From positions 8,916,001 to 8,980,000 of the forward strand of contig CM067541.1 in the NCBI GenBank assembly GCA_034509755.1: a stretch of 64,000 bases of DNA. The letters are read 5' to 3'. Each line of letters begins with the position of its first letter. Positions within the stretch are counted from its first letter, which is position 1. Origin of the DNA: Anisodus tanguticus. Taxonomy: Eukaryota; Streptophyta; Magnoliopsida; Solanales; Solanaceae. Below, in pieces: positions 34,801 to 45,495 of the stretch. Position numbers and translations under genes: made by a program. The notes under the pieces were generated by a model. It had not been told where the DNA came from, searched no databases, and saw nothing but the letters and a program-made list of their open reading frames with translations.

Positions 34801-37147
34801 TTCCGCGCTTATATATTATTTACATAGTAAATCGGTAATTGACACATTGTCTAAAGACCTGCTTAGCTTTGTTCACTATCAAAATATACTCGTCATGATT
34901 CTTTCATGAGCCATCTCATGCTGAAAAGAGGGAGAAATGATAGAGGAAAAAGAAGAAAAAGTAAGCAAGCTACTTTTGTGATTTTCTTGAGGTTATTGTT
35001 AAGAGAAAAAGATGAACTAAGAATTTCCTTGCTGTTAGAATCTGTTTGTTCTCATCTGTGCTCAAGTTTGCTGACTACAGAATCTAACTCTTGAAATGCA
35101 TGTTTGGCTAGATTGACAAGCTCTTGTCCACGTTTCATCAATGGGAGCAGACTCCTAGAGAAAGTAGTGAGCAAGTACAACTTACCAAAGAACTTCTTGC
35201 TTCATGTGAGAGCATTGAGTGGCAGGTATTTACGAAAACGTGGCTCCTTGAAACATGATTAAGTGATATTTATCGCTGTTTGTTCTGTTAAATTCTCATT
35301 GTATGTCCTCCTGATTGCCTGTATGTGAATGAATAATGATGATTTTGGATAGCCAGATACAATTGCATGTTTGATGTGTTGCACCTGTCTTAAGTTTCAG
35401 GCTATGAATTTGTACTGACCAATCTGTCGACTTTAGCACTTGGGGAAAAATGTTCTTCTCTCAATGTGTGATTTGATATTGATCTACTGCAACTTTGACT
35501 AACTTCATATCTTTTTATCAATGCTGAATTCCTGTTTTCTTGATGAGAAGGTGGATGAATTGGACAAAACAATTGATGTTGCAGCAAGAGATCCTTCTTG
35601 GTATGGTATTAATGATATTGAGCTTGATAAGAGAAGAAGATGGACCAGCAATGCCCGTGCTCAAGTATAGCTGATTCTGTTGATGCCACATTTATTTCTA
35701 TCGTTCCTTAAATTTAAATAGCTAATTCAATTGCCTTTAACCACAGGTGGGAAGCATGAAGAAAGCTGTAGTAGCTGGAAAGCAGTCAAATGGGACAAGT
35801 ACGTCTAATCTTAGTGGGATGCGGCGAGAACTATTGAGATTGCCAGATTCTGATCAAAAAGAGAGAACCAATGGATACACTGCCCGAAATAATGATGACT
35901 TCATATCATCAGAATCAGATAGGCAATTGCTTCTTATGAGGTAATTTTCCCTCCATTTCTTTGCATCTGTTCTTGTTTTGTCATATTTTTATTACTGACT
36001 CATTTTTGTTCCAATCTCATGGAAAATCTTGCACATACTTAATCCATTTGTAATTGTGAGAAATCTTCTTAATGGTTTCTCATCTTTACTGTGGAATCCT
36101 AGCCTTTGATTTTATTTATGTGGGGAGGGGAGGATATGTATCATCAACCTCCCAAGATCTTTATGTCAGTCATAACCATTCTGGCATGTATTTTAGCTTT
36201 CTGATTTTGTCTACTCAACTTCATTTATCATGGAATAGTTTTCTGTATTCATTACCCTTTAGTACCTAAAATTATGTCAAGATTCAAGAAGACTTTAATC
36301 AACATAGAATTTAGAGAACATAGCAGAATATCGAATCTATTTAATATGATACTATGGCGTTTTTATGGGTTCTGAATGTAACTTTCAGAAAGCCTGTTTT
36401 CTTTATTTTAGTCTTGGAGTAGACTGGAGCTATTTTCTGGATCTTTCACTTCTGACAACAGATTCGATTCCTTGTGCAGGCAACAGGATGAAGAGCTAGA
36501 CGAGCTTAGTTCCAGCATAGTTAGAATTGGAGATGTTGGGCTCACCATACATGATGAACTTCTTGCACATGTGAGTGTTGGAAATTCACCACCTGCTTAA
36601 GCGGTTGCTTAAACTTCTCGTCACTTAACAAATGCTGCAGCTTTAACTAATTTTTCTCAAGCTTCTATTGAACTTCTCTAAAGCCAAGTGCAAGTTAAAA
36701 TCAGTATATGTTACTTGCAGGACAAAATCTTAAGTGAACTGGACACAGAGATGGACAGTACATCTAATCGTCTTGATTTCGTTCAGGTAATCGCTAGTGC
36801 TTTCTCTAGTTTCCAAATTTCTAAGTCGCCCGCATCTCCAGTGAGATTTTATTGCTAGGTAATCGCTAGTGCTTTCTCTAGTTTCCAAATTTCTAGCTCA
36901 CCCGCATCTCCAGTTAGATTTTATTGCTGTTATAGTATTCTGATCACTCTACCCTCCCCAGACCCCACGTTGTGGGATTTCACTGGGTGTGTTGTTATAG
37001 TATTCTGATCATGTAGAAAACCACAATTTGTTACAGAAAAAGGTTGCCATGGTAATGAAGAAGGCGAGCGTCAAGGGACAAATGATGATGATTTGTTTTC
37101 TGATAGTTTTGTTTATTGTTCTTTTCGTTCTGGTTTTCTTGACCTAG
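31826..37147 (+). CDS. SYP61: Syntaxin-61, Qc-SNARE of the trans-Golgi network
   Basis: Coding exons: 31826-31879, 35112-35225, 35551-35664, 35747-35940, 36480-36570, 36721-36786, 37037-37147. All junctions are GT/AG, phases close, and the total of 744 bp gives 247 aa plus TAG; Arabidopsis SYP61 is about 245 aa. The N-terminus reads MSSAQDPFYIVKEEIQES (syntaxin-6 N-terminal three-helix domain, residues about 5-105, with DPSWYGI and RRRWTSNARAQ). The Qc SNARE helix spans residues about 157-215 (QQDEELDELSSSIVRIG, VGLTIHDELLA, LDTEMDSTSNRLDFVQ). A single C-terminal membrane anchor (ICFLIVLFIVLFVLVFL) follows a basic KK stretch. Known role: vesicle fusion at the trans-Golgi network and traffic to the plasma membrane, with stress and ABA phenotypes in Arabidopsis (osm1). 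The start codon is preceded by a 5' leader intron acceptor. Intron 1 (3.2 kb) hosts SINEs. Confidence 0.96.
32461..32690 (+). mobile_element. Diverged tRNA-derived SINE in SYP61 intron 1
   Basis: A-box-like 'tatggtttagtgattaatta' and B-box-like 'aaggttcgaat', then the body 'aagccttggtaggcagagtt' and 'atggtcgaggtgcgcaagtt', the same family as 33583-33800. It ends in an ATT/ATA-rich tail. No clean target duplication. Confidence 0.65.
33569..33813 (+). mobile_element. Near full-length tRNA-derived SINE in SYP61 intron 1
   Basis: Element about 33583-33800. The tRNA head has A box TGGTCTAGCGGTTAATGAAG and B box GGTTCAAATCCC about 40 bp downstream. The body has 'ggtgaattcttcccatctgc', 'gggaggtagcaggtatccgg' and 'gacaccattgtcac'. 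The flanks share aacatgattt(t)gt, an imperfect target duplication. Solanaceae SolS/Au-type SINEs have this layout; the family name is from memory. Confidence 0.75.
36787..36929 (+). repeat. ~72-bp tandem duplication in SYP61 intron 6
   Basis: Two copies beginning 'gtaatcgctagtgctttctc' at 36787 and about 36859, each running to 'ttttattgct'. The duplication copied the splice-donor sequence of exon 6, so a cryptic donor lies 72 bp downstream of the real one; the inserted codons would include early stops. Confidence 0.8.
36929..37011 (+). mobile_element. 47-bp SINE tail with 18-bp target duplication, SYP61 intron 6
   Basis: The insert 36947-36993 contains 'ctaccctccccagaccccac' and ends 'gggtgtgtt'. 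It is flanked by perfect 18-bp repeats gttatagtattctgatca at 36929-36946 and 36994-37011. It ends 43 bp before the start of the last exon, close to the branch-point region. Confidence 0.85.
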
Positions 37148-38403
37148 TTTCATTTGTTTTCTGTCAGTTTTGGTTTTATTCAATTCGTTCTGGTTATTTT
37201 GACCCAGTTTATGTACGTAATTATTATGAAAGAAACTGGCATATATACACAGCATAATTGAATTGGAAATCTTGGCATTGACACTCCTATAAATGTTGTC
37301 ATCTCCTTGTAAATGGCAAAAAGTAGCATATCACGTACTTTTCTGCAATTTGTGTTGGTCGAGAGGTGTCATCTCCAGATTGTTTATTTTTTTATAACCG
37401 TGGTGTCCGGGCAACTTGCTCTCATCTCCCGATTTCTTTTTATGTGCTTTTGTTTTTGACATTTTCAATTCTTCGAACTTGTTGACGTTGCAATGCTAAT
37501 TTTTTTTTTTTGAGTAATGAGATTATTTTAAAGGTTGGTTTGTATCTTAATCGTGGATAGTGAAATTTTAATAAAATCATACTTGTTAAAATAATATTCA
37601 AACTTGCTTGAACTTATGAAGAACGGAGTGAATTATACTTGTTGAATTAAGTCAAGCATTTTAAAAATATTTCTAGTAATAAATGTGTCTCTAGCATTTG
37701 TCTGAAATAAATAGGTCCTCGTGAAGATAGAAACAGTGAAGAGGGAAGGATCTCATCAGACAAACAACAACGTATCCCGTGTAATCCAAAAAAAATCTCT
37801 TTAGACGCTCATTAAAATTCATGAATTTGCGATTGAAATGTGTAGGAAGAAAAACTTACACGTTGTTTGTTAAGTGTAATACATATAGGAATTATGACAC
37901 AAGGTTAAGTAATGTGGATATTAATAATGTAGAGATTATTTTTATTTAGTCGGGCGTTTGATTTTTTAAAATGGGATAAATAAAGCAAAATTTAAAGTTG
38001 GCTTATCTCTTTTTATGTTTATTCAGCGACGTAGGATTTGGTAATCGCAACTCTTCGTATGGAAGATAAAATATGTATGCCTCCAAATCTTTGGGTGAAT
38101 AATGTGTTTACCCATATTAGTTTTTTTTTAATTTCACTTTGTCATTTATCAAAAAAAAAAAAAAAATAGGAGTAATACACAACCTCTTCATTGTCTTTGA
38201 CTAAAAGCTCAAGATATTTAATTTTTCAATTTGTATTCGACAAATCTTTAAAGAGTCGCAATAAAAATATATTTGCATCACCTATTTGTTTTTAGTATTA
38301 AGTCACAGAAATAATAATAGCTTCAATTTCTACAAAAAAAAAAAATTAAAAATCACAATAAGACATTTGAGGACCTGTGTGAAACCATGATTTCTTCCCA
38401 TCA
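37148..38403. other. SYP61 3' flank and intergenic, nothing else recognised
   Basis: Presumed 3' UTR directly after the stop. A short minus-strand SINE scrap lies at about 37395-37425 ('ataaccgtggtgtccgggca'). The rest is AT-rich without coding signal. Confidence 0.5.
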
Positions 38404-39214
38404 TGTTTTAAAAGGCAATTTTGAGACTCGCCTCAGGGCTCGCCCCGGGGCAGGGAATTAGTAAAACGCCTCGAGGCTTACACGTGGGGCTTATTTCTGT
38501 GAGCCTTACACCCTAAGCAGCCGACTGTACGTGTTAAGCACACCTAACGCTCAACGCTCGAGGCTCGCCTTAAAGTTCTTGCACAAATTATGTGTCAAAT
38601 TTCTTAATTAATATTATTGGACCTCGTAATTCTTTAATAAATGAATGATGCTTAATATTTTTTACATATATGGAAATAAGAAGATTGAAAGTAACTCAAA
38701 TAACAAGTAGTAGTATATTATATTTACTATTTGAGAACATTGTGAAGGTGAATATCAATTAATATTTCTTTTAAAAATACAAAATCGAATTTTACATCTT
38801 CACATGTCGGTGATCTTCATGTTTTGTCTTATGTCTCAAAATTATCATATTTTATTAATTCGTTATTTAAAGATAATTTTATTTTATTTATGAAAGAGTC
38901 GGAGTAATGTTTTAGTTATAATACTGATAAATTTTATTGATTATTTCTTTTAGAGAGGTAAATATAGTATCGTAGTAATATATTTTATAAAATTGTGATT
39001 CTTTTATTGTTTGAAAGTTAAGAAATTTTGTTTTGTATGAGTTTCTCTAATTATGTATCTAATTTTTTAAATTATTAATTTCTTTTTTACAATTTTTGTT
39101 TTATTATAATATTTTTATTATATTAAAAATTAAAAATTGAAAGATCCATGAGGCTTACACCTCAACCCGTGCTAAGTAAAACGCATCGCCTCACGTCTCC
39201 CGCCTTTTAAAACA
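38404..39214. mobile_element. Non-autonomous element with TGTTTTAAAAGGC inverted ends
   Basis: Starts TGTTTTAAAAGGC and ends GCCTTTTAAAACA. Next to the ends are mirrored segments with 'ctcgcctcagg' and 'gcctcacgtctcccgcc', and 'aaaacgcctcgaggcttaca' against 'gaggcttacacctcaaccc'. The 811 bp are otherwise AT-rich and non-coding. I could not define the target duplication, so the superfamily is open. Confidence 0.6.
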
Positions 39215-39351
39215 TTGCTTCCTATAATTGAGTTAGCTAAACGAAATCAGCATTCTTCATTTCAAAAACTTACACTTTTTTCTTTAATTTTTCATTTCAA
39301 ACTCAAATATACCGATTAATAATATTAATTTACGTAATTTTTAAAAATTAC

Positions 39352-40410
39352 TCCCTCCATCCCATATTACTTGTTCGGTTTTTCCTTTACACATCTTATA
39401 AGGAATTATAAATAAAAGTATATTTTTATTACAATATCCTTATCTCTCTCTAATAAGTTGCACTTAGGGATGACAACGGATCGGATCTGGACCGGATCCT
39501 ACTAGATCCAGATCCAGATCCGTTTTTCATACCTGAATCCAGATCCGGATCCAGATCCATCGGGTCCATAAAAATTAGATCCAAATTCGGATCCATCGGA
39601 TCCACCAGGTCCACGGATCGGATCTGGATACACATGTAAAAAAAAATTGCCTTGCTAAGAATGTAACCTTGCTAAGAAATTTTTTTTGAATTGACAAACG
39701 ATTTTTTACTTAGCTAACAGTTTATTGTGTTTCAATTTTGAAATGTTCATATGAGATATTTTGTTCGTTGTCTCGTTTTGATTGTGAGCTATTAATTGAA
39801 AATGTTGGACAATGACAATAGTTGTGAAAAATGCTGACTAGTATTTCCACAATGCAGAACTTGCATGTGCTTGGAATGTTCACAAATGAAGTGAATATAA
39901 TTTTAACTACTTGTCTACGGAGATGTTAGTCATTTACTAATATAACATTGATTTTATTATCGAAGTTATCTCTTTATTTTTTGGTTTTTGCGTTAACGCG
40001 GGGATAAATTAAACTTGTTTTGAGAATTAAACTTGCAAGGATGTGCTTAGCAATTTTAAGAAAATACTTATAAAATTACATTCTATGTTATGAATATATT
40101 TAATAAAAACGGATCCACGGGTCGGATCTGGACCGGATACGGATCTCAAATACAAGATCCAGATCCAGATCCGATTCGTCATAAACGGATCCGGGTCCGA
40201 TCCAGATCTGTCGGATCCAAATTTTGAAGATCCATATCCTATAAAACGGATCTGGATCCACCGGATCCAGGATCCACTGCCATCTCTAGTTGCACTCTAA
40301 TCAATATTGACTACTTCAAAAAGCAATTATTGTTAAGGACAAAATAAAAAAACAATTATTTTATCTTATTTTTATAAATTGATAAGTATTTTGGAACGAA
40401 TTATTTTATT
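39352..40410. mobile_element. Stowaway-like MITE interrupted by a hAT element
   Basis: Left end 'actccctccatcccatatta' at 39352; the sequence continues on the far side of the hAT insertion at 40297 and fades near 40400 in 'gataagtattttggaacgaa', a diverged right end. Left and right parts total about 220 bp, the usual MITE size. Confidence 0.5.
39457..40296. mobile_element. Non-autonomous hAT-type element with GGATC-rich subterminal arrays
   Basis: The element at 39465-40288 (824 bp) has imperfect inverted ends TAGGGATGACAACGG and, at the right, CCACTGCCATCTCTA. Perfect 8-bp target copies gttgcact lie at 39457-39464 and 40289-40296. Both ends carry dense arrays of ggatccggatc, ggatctggacc and gatccagatcc units (about 39478-39630 and 40109-40275), arranged head-to-head. 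The core is AT-rich and non-coding. In hAT elements subterminal repeats bind transposase; that role here is inferred. Confidence 0.85.
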
Positions 40411-41197
40411 AATGTGGATAACTAATATGAAATTATATAATTACTGATATGAGTTACACACAAAGTGGGTAAACCAAAACTAGTTACCTTACCAATCAGT
40501 GGACTGATACATGCATAATTAATGATAAACACTTATTAGGAAACTGCATGTGGTTATGTTTAACGTTTGATAGCACACAATTTCTTAAAATCTACAAAAG
40601 CTCTAAATTCTAAACATCACTTTCATTCAATTGAAGATACCACCGACCTCGTAATACTGAAATTCTCTTGTAGATAAGGTTCACAATGTGATCCAAGACC
40701 CATCTCTTTGGCCCCCCATCACCATCAACATTTCTTCTTGCTCATGAATTCCTTCAACACCCCCACACCCCTCTTCCCCCGGACCCCCCACCCACCCACC
40801 CAAAAAAAAAAACACGCAGGCCTTCCGCTCATCTCATTATAGTCGAGTGGCTTTCGCTCCTAATTTTTTTGATTCTGTTTTATCTCAGTTAAACTCCACG
40901 CCTCTATCAATTCATTCTTTGCCACATGTCTCTTTCCTTCCTTACCTTTTTTTTAATATGTAAATTTTGACAACAATGACCGAATAAATGGAGTGATATA
41001 GAGGAGTAAGATAATATATATCAAGCTTAACTTATTTGAGATTGAATGTAAATGTAATTGTATATTTTGACTGTAATAAAAAGAACATAACAATATATTT
41101 CGATATTAATTAATTAATATTATGATATAGTAGCTATTTGTTGTTGTACTTACCACAAGTTTGACTAATTTGATTAGAGATTTTTACATTAATGTCA

Positions 41198-41377
41198 TAC
41201 TCCCTTTGGTCCCTTTCAAAATTGCCTTTTTATTATTTTTGAAAATTAAGAAATTATCCATTCTTCTTTTATTCCAACTAAAATAAATTGCGCGAACAAT
41301 TTATTAAAACGTCTTTCAACTATTCTTTCAATTTTCTAGGAATATATATAGGAGTACTACTATTAAAAGAGGGAGTA
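41198..41377. mobile_element. Stowaway-like MITE
   Basis: 176 bp (41200-41375) between TA dinucleotides. The left end is ctccctttggtccctttc and the right end is aaaagagggag, in inverted orientation. The interior is AT-rich. Confidence 0.6.
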
Positions 41378-41537
41378 TTCTTTTAATTAATGCATACTTT
41401 TGCTATATTAAATCACCTAATTTATGGTAAGTTGATTTGATGTAAATATTTGGTGCGAATAAGTAATTAACTCATATTATCTCTTTAAGGTAATTAACTA
41501 AATTTCTTAATGGGTGTGTGACACTTTAAAAAAAAAA

Positions 41538-41655
41538 AAAAAAGACCCAGGCCTAGCACTAGGCTCTCACTATGCGCGGGATCCGAAAAAGGACCGAATT
41601 GCAAGAGTATATTGTACGTAGTCTTGCCTCACATTTCTGCAAGAGGTGTGTGTGT
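41538..41655 (-). mobile_element. SINE fragment ('gcgcatagtgagagcctagt' type)
   Basis: 'gcactaggctctcactatgc' through 'atttctgcaagaggtg' is the complement of the SINE body seen at 58430-58625 and partly at 51385-51512. Its tRNA head is missing. Shortly downstream, at 41696-41773, a 39-bp AT-rich unit ('tatgacctctaattctagaa') is duplicated. Confidence 0.55.
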
Positions 41656-42061
41656 CACACCTTAAAAAGTCATTTAAAAGAGGATTGGAGGGAGTAATAA
41701 ATATGACCTCTAATTCTAGAAAATGTTTATTTACAGTAATAATTATGACCTCTAATTCTAGAAAATGTTTATTTATTAATTAAAAAATATACTATTAAGT
41801 ATTTGTATGAAACAAAATTAAAATAAAATCCATCTAGTCCATCCCTACTATTTTGAAGTTAAAGTATTGGTCTCTATACCTCTACAGCACATGCACAACT
41901 AGGGCTTGCAATTATAGAACCCAAATCCTTCCTTCCGCTATGTCCAGAAGAGGAGCTCACAGCAGTCGCATCAATCGACCCTACAGGAGCAGTTTGTTTA
42001 CCGTTATTCTTATCACCAATTTGCAATTTGTCATATTCCTGCAATGACTTAAGTTACTTTT

Positions 42062-42162
42062 AAACCGAGAGTCTATCAGAAACAGTTTTTTTATCCCGTA
42101 AAAATAGGAATAAAGTCTGCGTACATCTTACCCTCCCCAGACCTCACTTGTGGATTACATTC
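42062..42162 (+). mobile_element. TS-like SINE tail, truncated
   Basis: 'ccgagagtctatcagaaaca', 'gtctgcgtacatcttaccct' and 'cagacctcacttgtggatta' match the SINE 3' module at 3434-3643, but without the TTG tail. Confidence 0.6.
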
Positions 42163-42483
42163 TTATCACCAATTTGAAGTTTTGAACTTACCGAGCTAAA
42201 GAACGCAGTAATGGGTATCTTCGTGGGCCTCGTCCCCGCCCTCCAGCCATGGCCACCACCTCCGGCACACGTTATACTAACATGCACCGACAGCCTAGAG
42301 AGAGAGTGTCTCTTTCCCATTACTTTTGTATTATTTTTAGGAAAAAATAAACGCTTTCATGCATCTTTTTTACCTATAATAGTAAACTATTATTTAAATG
42401 TCAATGATGTTATAAGTGTATAACAATCATTTACTATAGCAGTCAAAAATATTCTGACCCAACAATATTGTTATAGATAGATT

Positions 42484-42550
<67 letters not shown>

Positions 42551-44300
42551 AAAGAAATTTTTATTGGAATAACACACTATGTTATTTAGGGTATTAATGC
42601 TATCAAAATCAATCCACCTTTTTAAATCTTACAAGAAATGACCCAAACTTTTTAAATCTTACAAGAATGACCCAAAATTTTCTCTCTCTCACTATCTATC
42701 ACTCTCTTCTCTCTCTCTCGGCCTCCTCTCTCTGTCGCCGTCTCTCTCACTCTCTCTCTCGGGATCACCGCCGATCGTCGTCGTCGTCGCGGTGCCATCC
42801 GGTGAGAGATCGTGCTCTCCTCCTCTCTCTAGCTCTTGCTCTCTCGGTCTCTCTCTCTCTCACGCGCGCTCTCTCTCTCTGCCACTGTCTCTCTCACCAA
42901 CATCGACGCACCATAGTTGTCGTCGCTGCTGTGTTGTCCAGTCACTAAGGGAGAAGTGATTTGAAACCTAATTTGCTATATCTAGATCTATCCTTGAAAA
43001 TCTAGTCGGTGGTGGAGCACACGTGTGCGCAGGAGAAGTTACCGGCATTAGAAAAGTCGCCGGAAGTGATTCAGTCAGCGGTGGAGAAAATCGGTAGGTG
43101 CAGGGGGTTAGTGGGTGTATAATATTGTATAATATTGATATGGTGTATACACACCTCTTATACACTATTATACACATTCAAACACTTACATACATAATGT
43201 ACCTGTTTTTTTTTATATAAATGTATAACACTATATAAAAGTATTTTGGGGCCAACGCTTTGAATGTAAGTTTTGAGCTGTTTTTTTACAATGTAAGTGA
43301 ACAAATTGTATATTTTTTAAAATTTCCCATTTTTATTTATTTACATAATGTAATTTTCAACGAAGGGGTGTTAATTAATGTCTCCTGCACCTTTTCATTT
43401 ATATGTAAATTTTGATAATAATGACTGAATAAGTTCAAATGAAACGTACGATAATACATATCAATGTTTAACTTGTTTGAGTTGAAATTTTATACTTATT
43501 ATTGTTGTTATATATTTTGATAGTAATAATGAGACTAACTATACATGCAACACCAATTAGTTAGAATTAAGATACAACTATGCTGGTTGTACTTACAACA
43601 AATCTGACTTTTGGTTAGAGATTAATACATTGATATTAAAATAAATATGACCTTGACTTTTACAAAACTGTTTAGAGAAATTGACATAAATAGTCGATCA
43701 TCAAAATAATAGCCAATAAATATATATATTTTTCTATATTAATGTACAATATACATGAAATATATATTTTTGATTTAGCCTCAATAAATGTTAACTTGCC
43801 CAACTTTTTATTTTTTATTAAAAATATATCGTTAAGTAACTGAAAGTAACAAAACTAAAATAAAATTTACAGAGTCCATCCTGACTATTTTGAAATTAAA
43901 CTATTGTTTGCTATATTTTGGACAATAACCTTAATATGAATAGATATGAATATTATCTTTTGAATAATATAACAAAGACCCCACTATAGGACATATGGAT
44001 ATACTGCATAAATAAACATTTTATATTTTCCTTATCCTCCAATACTTCAAATTATTTCTTCTTATTTTCTTATTTCTTGATAGAGCCGCGTAAATATTAG
44101 TACAGTAATATGATAATATCTACATACTACATGGTGTTACTTACATAAATAACCAGAAAAACAAAAATACCAGTAGAGACTAGATAGAAGGAAAAGGCAT
44201 ATTTTGATATAGTGAAAGAAGATTCCACAAGACTAGCAATTAGCATCACTGTATTTCATTTTTAGCCCACAAAAAGTTTGGTTAAAAGTTGATGAAAAAA
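42163..44300. other. Intergenic: AT microsatellite and CT-rich tract, no gene
   Basis: A (AT)n run covers about 42489-42549. A CT-rich tract follows at 42676-42900 (repeats of tctctctc interrupted by cgtcgtcgtcg). A long frame in the CT tract is only low-complexity Leu/Ser and is not treated as a gene. 43200-44300 is AT-rich without signal. Confidence 0.6.
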
Positions 44301-44435
44301 AACACCTATTTTGGAACTTGGAAGTAGAAAAAAGATAGGCTGTGCAATATTTTCTTGGTAAGTTTATCAATTTAGAGAAATTTTTGGTTATTATCTGTAA
44401 TTTTCTCTTTTATTTCTTGAGAATTAGGTGGGGTT

Positions 44436-44466
44436 TTTTTTTTTGGGCGGGGGGGGGGGGGGCGGA
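44436..44466. repeat. Long G-run
   Basis: A run of T followed by GGGCGGGGG... (about 16 G with one C), in the region upstream of the following gene. It could form a G-quadruplex; it is also a place where assembly or sequencing length is unreliable. Confidence 0.6.
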
Positions 44467-44935
44467 GTTTACTTATTTGTTACTAATTTGTTTGTAACTT
44501 GCTGGTTTTGGTGTATTTGTTGTGATATTTCTATTTCTGACCCAATTCAATTCTTGATTTTGAGAGTAAAGAGATGAAAAGTAGAAAAGATTTCAACTTT
44601 AGATTGGTTTTGTAATTTGTGTGCTAAAATTACTGGTGGGATTGAGTTTAATTATCAAGAATCTTTGATTTGTGCTGCTAATTACATAGCCTTCTTTGCA
44701 AGATTTTCTTTTTATTCAATTTGTGTTATGTGTTGTTTTTATGTTTTTAGTTGAGCTAACTTGTATGACCAATTCTTGTTTTTGTCATTGACCTTTTCTA
44801 TTTTTTGGTCTTTTTTCTAGCCATCTTAGTGGAAAACGGACAACATGGACAAATAAGGGATAGGCAAGAATTTGTTCTTGAACTCTAGAGAACAGGCGGA
44901 AAGAGGTTCATCAGAGCGAAAGGCATAATTATCTC

Positions 44936-45258
44936 CACTATGTTTGGTTTACTAGCCTTCTTGTCATAATTTTGCTTGGTTAAAAATATTTTTGATCCTA
45001 TAAGAAAGCATGTAGTAATTACCTTTGGATCCCTTTTTTAGATAATTTAATTCCATTATATGCCCGAAATTCAGTCTTTTTGTTCCTAAAATCCTGGCAC
45101 TATGTTTGGTTTACTAGCCTTCTTGTCATAATTTTGCTTGGTTAAAAATATTTTTGATCCTATAAGAAAGCATGTAGTAATTACCTTTGGATCCCTTTTT
45201 TAGATAATTTAATTCCATTATATGCCCGAAATTCAGTCTTTTTGTTCCTAAAATCCTG
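44936..45258 (+). repeat. 162-bp tandem duplication upstream of the 303-aa gene
   Basis: Two virtually identical 162-bp copies starting 'cactatgtttggtttactag' at 44936 and 45098 and ending 'ttcctaaaatcctgg'. It lies 240-560 bp before the ATG at 45496, thus in the promoter, leader or a leader intron. Confidence 0.9.
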
Positions 45259-45495
45259 GACCCTTTATTACCTTTATATTCCTTGTAGTTTGTGGAATAA
45301 TCTCCCTTTTTGCATTTCCATTGTTGCTCTCTCCATGTTTTGCCTGGAAAAAAATTAATGTATGATTCTCTGATCAGAGATATCTGATAATGGATAATGG
45401 AACAGGGTTTTTTGGCCTACGTGGGTCCCGATTCATGGTTCGATTATGTTCATATATCGGTGTCTGGTGAAGGATTCTGTTGAGAATTAATAAAC

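Noticed and set aside
39478..40275. CRISPR-like regular repeats of GGATC units
   Set aside because: Units are short, imperfect, contiguous and mirrored at the two ends of a hAT element in a plant nuclear sequence; no spacers.
42667..42948. 93-aa open frame
   Set aside because: Pure low-complexity Leu/Ser from a (CT)n tract; no gene evidence.
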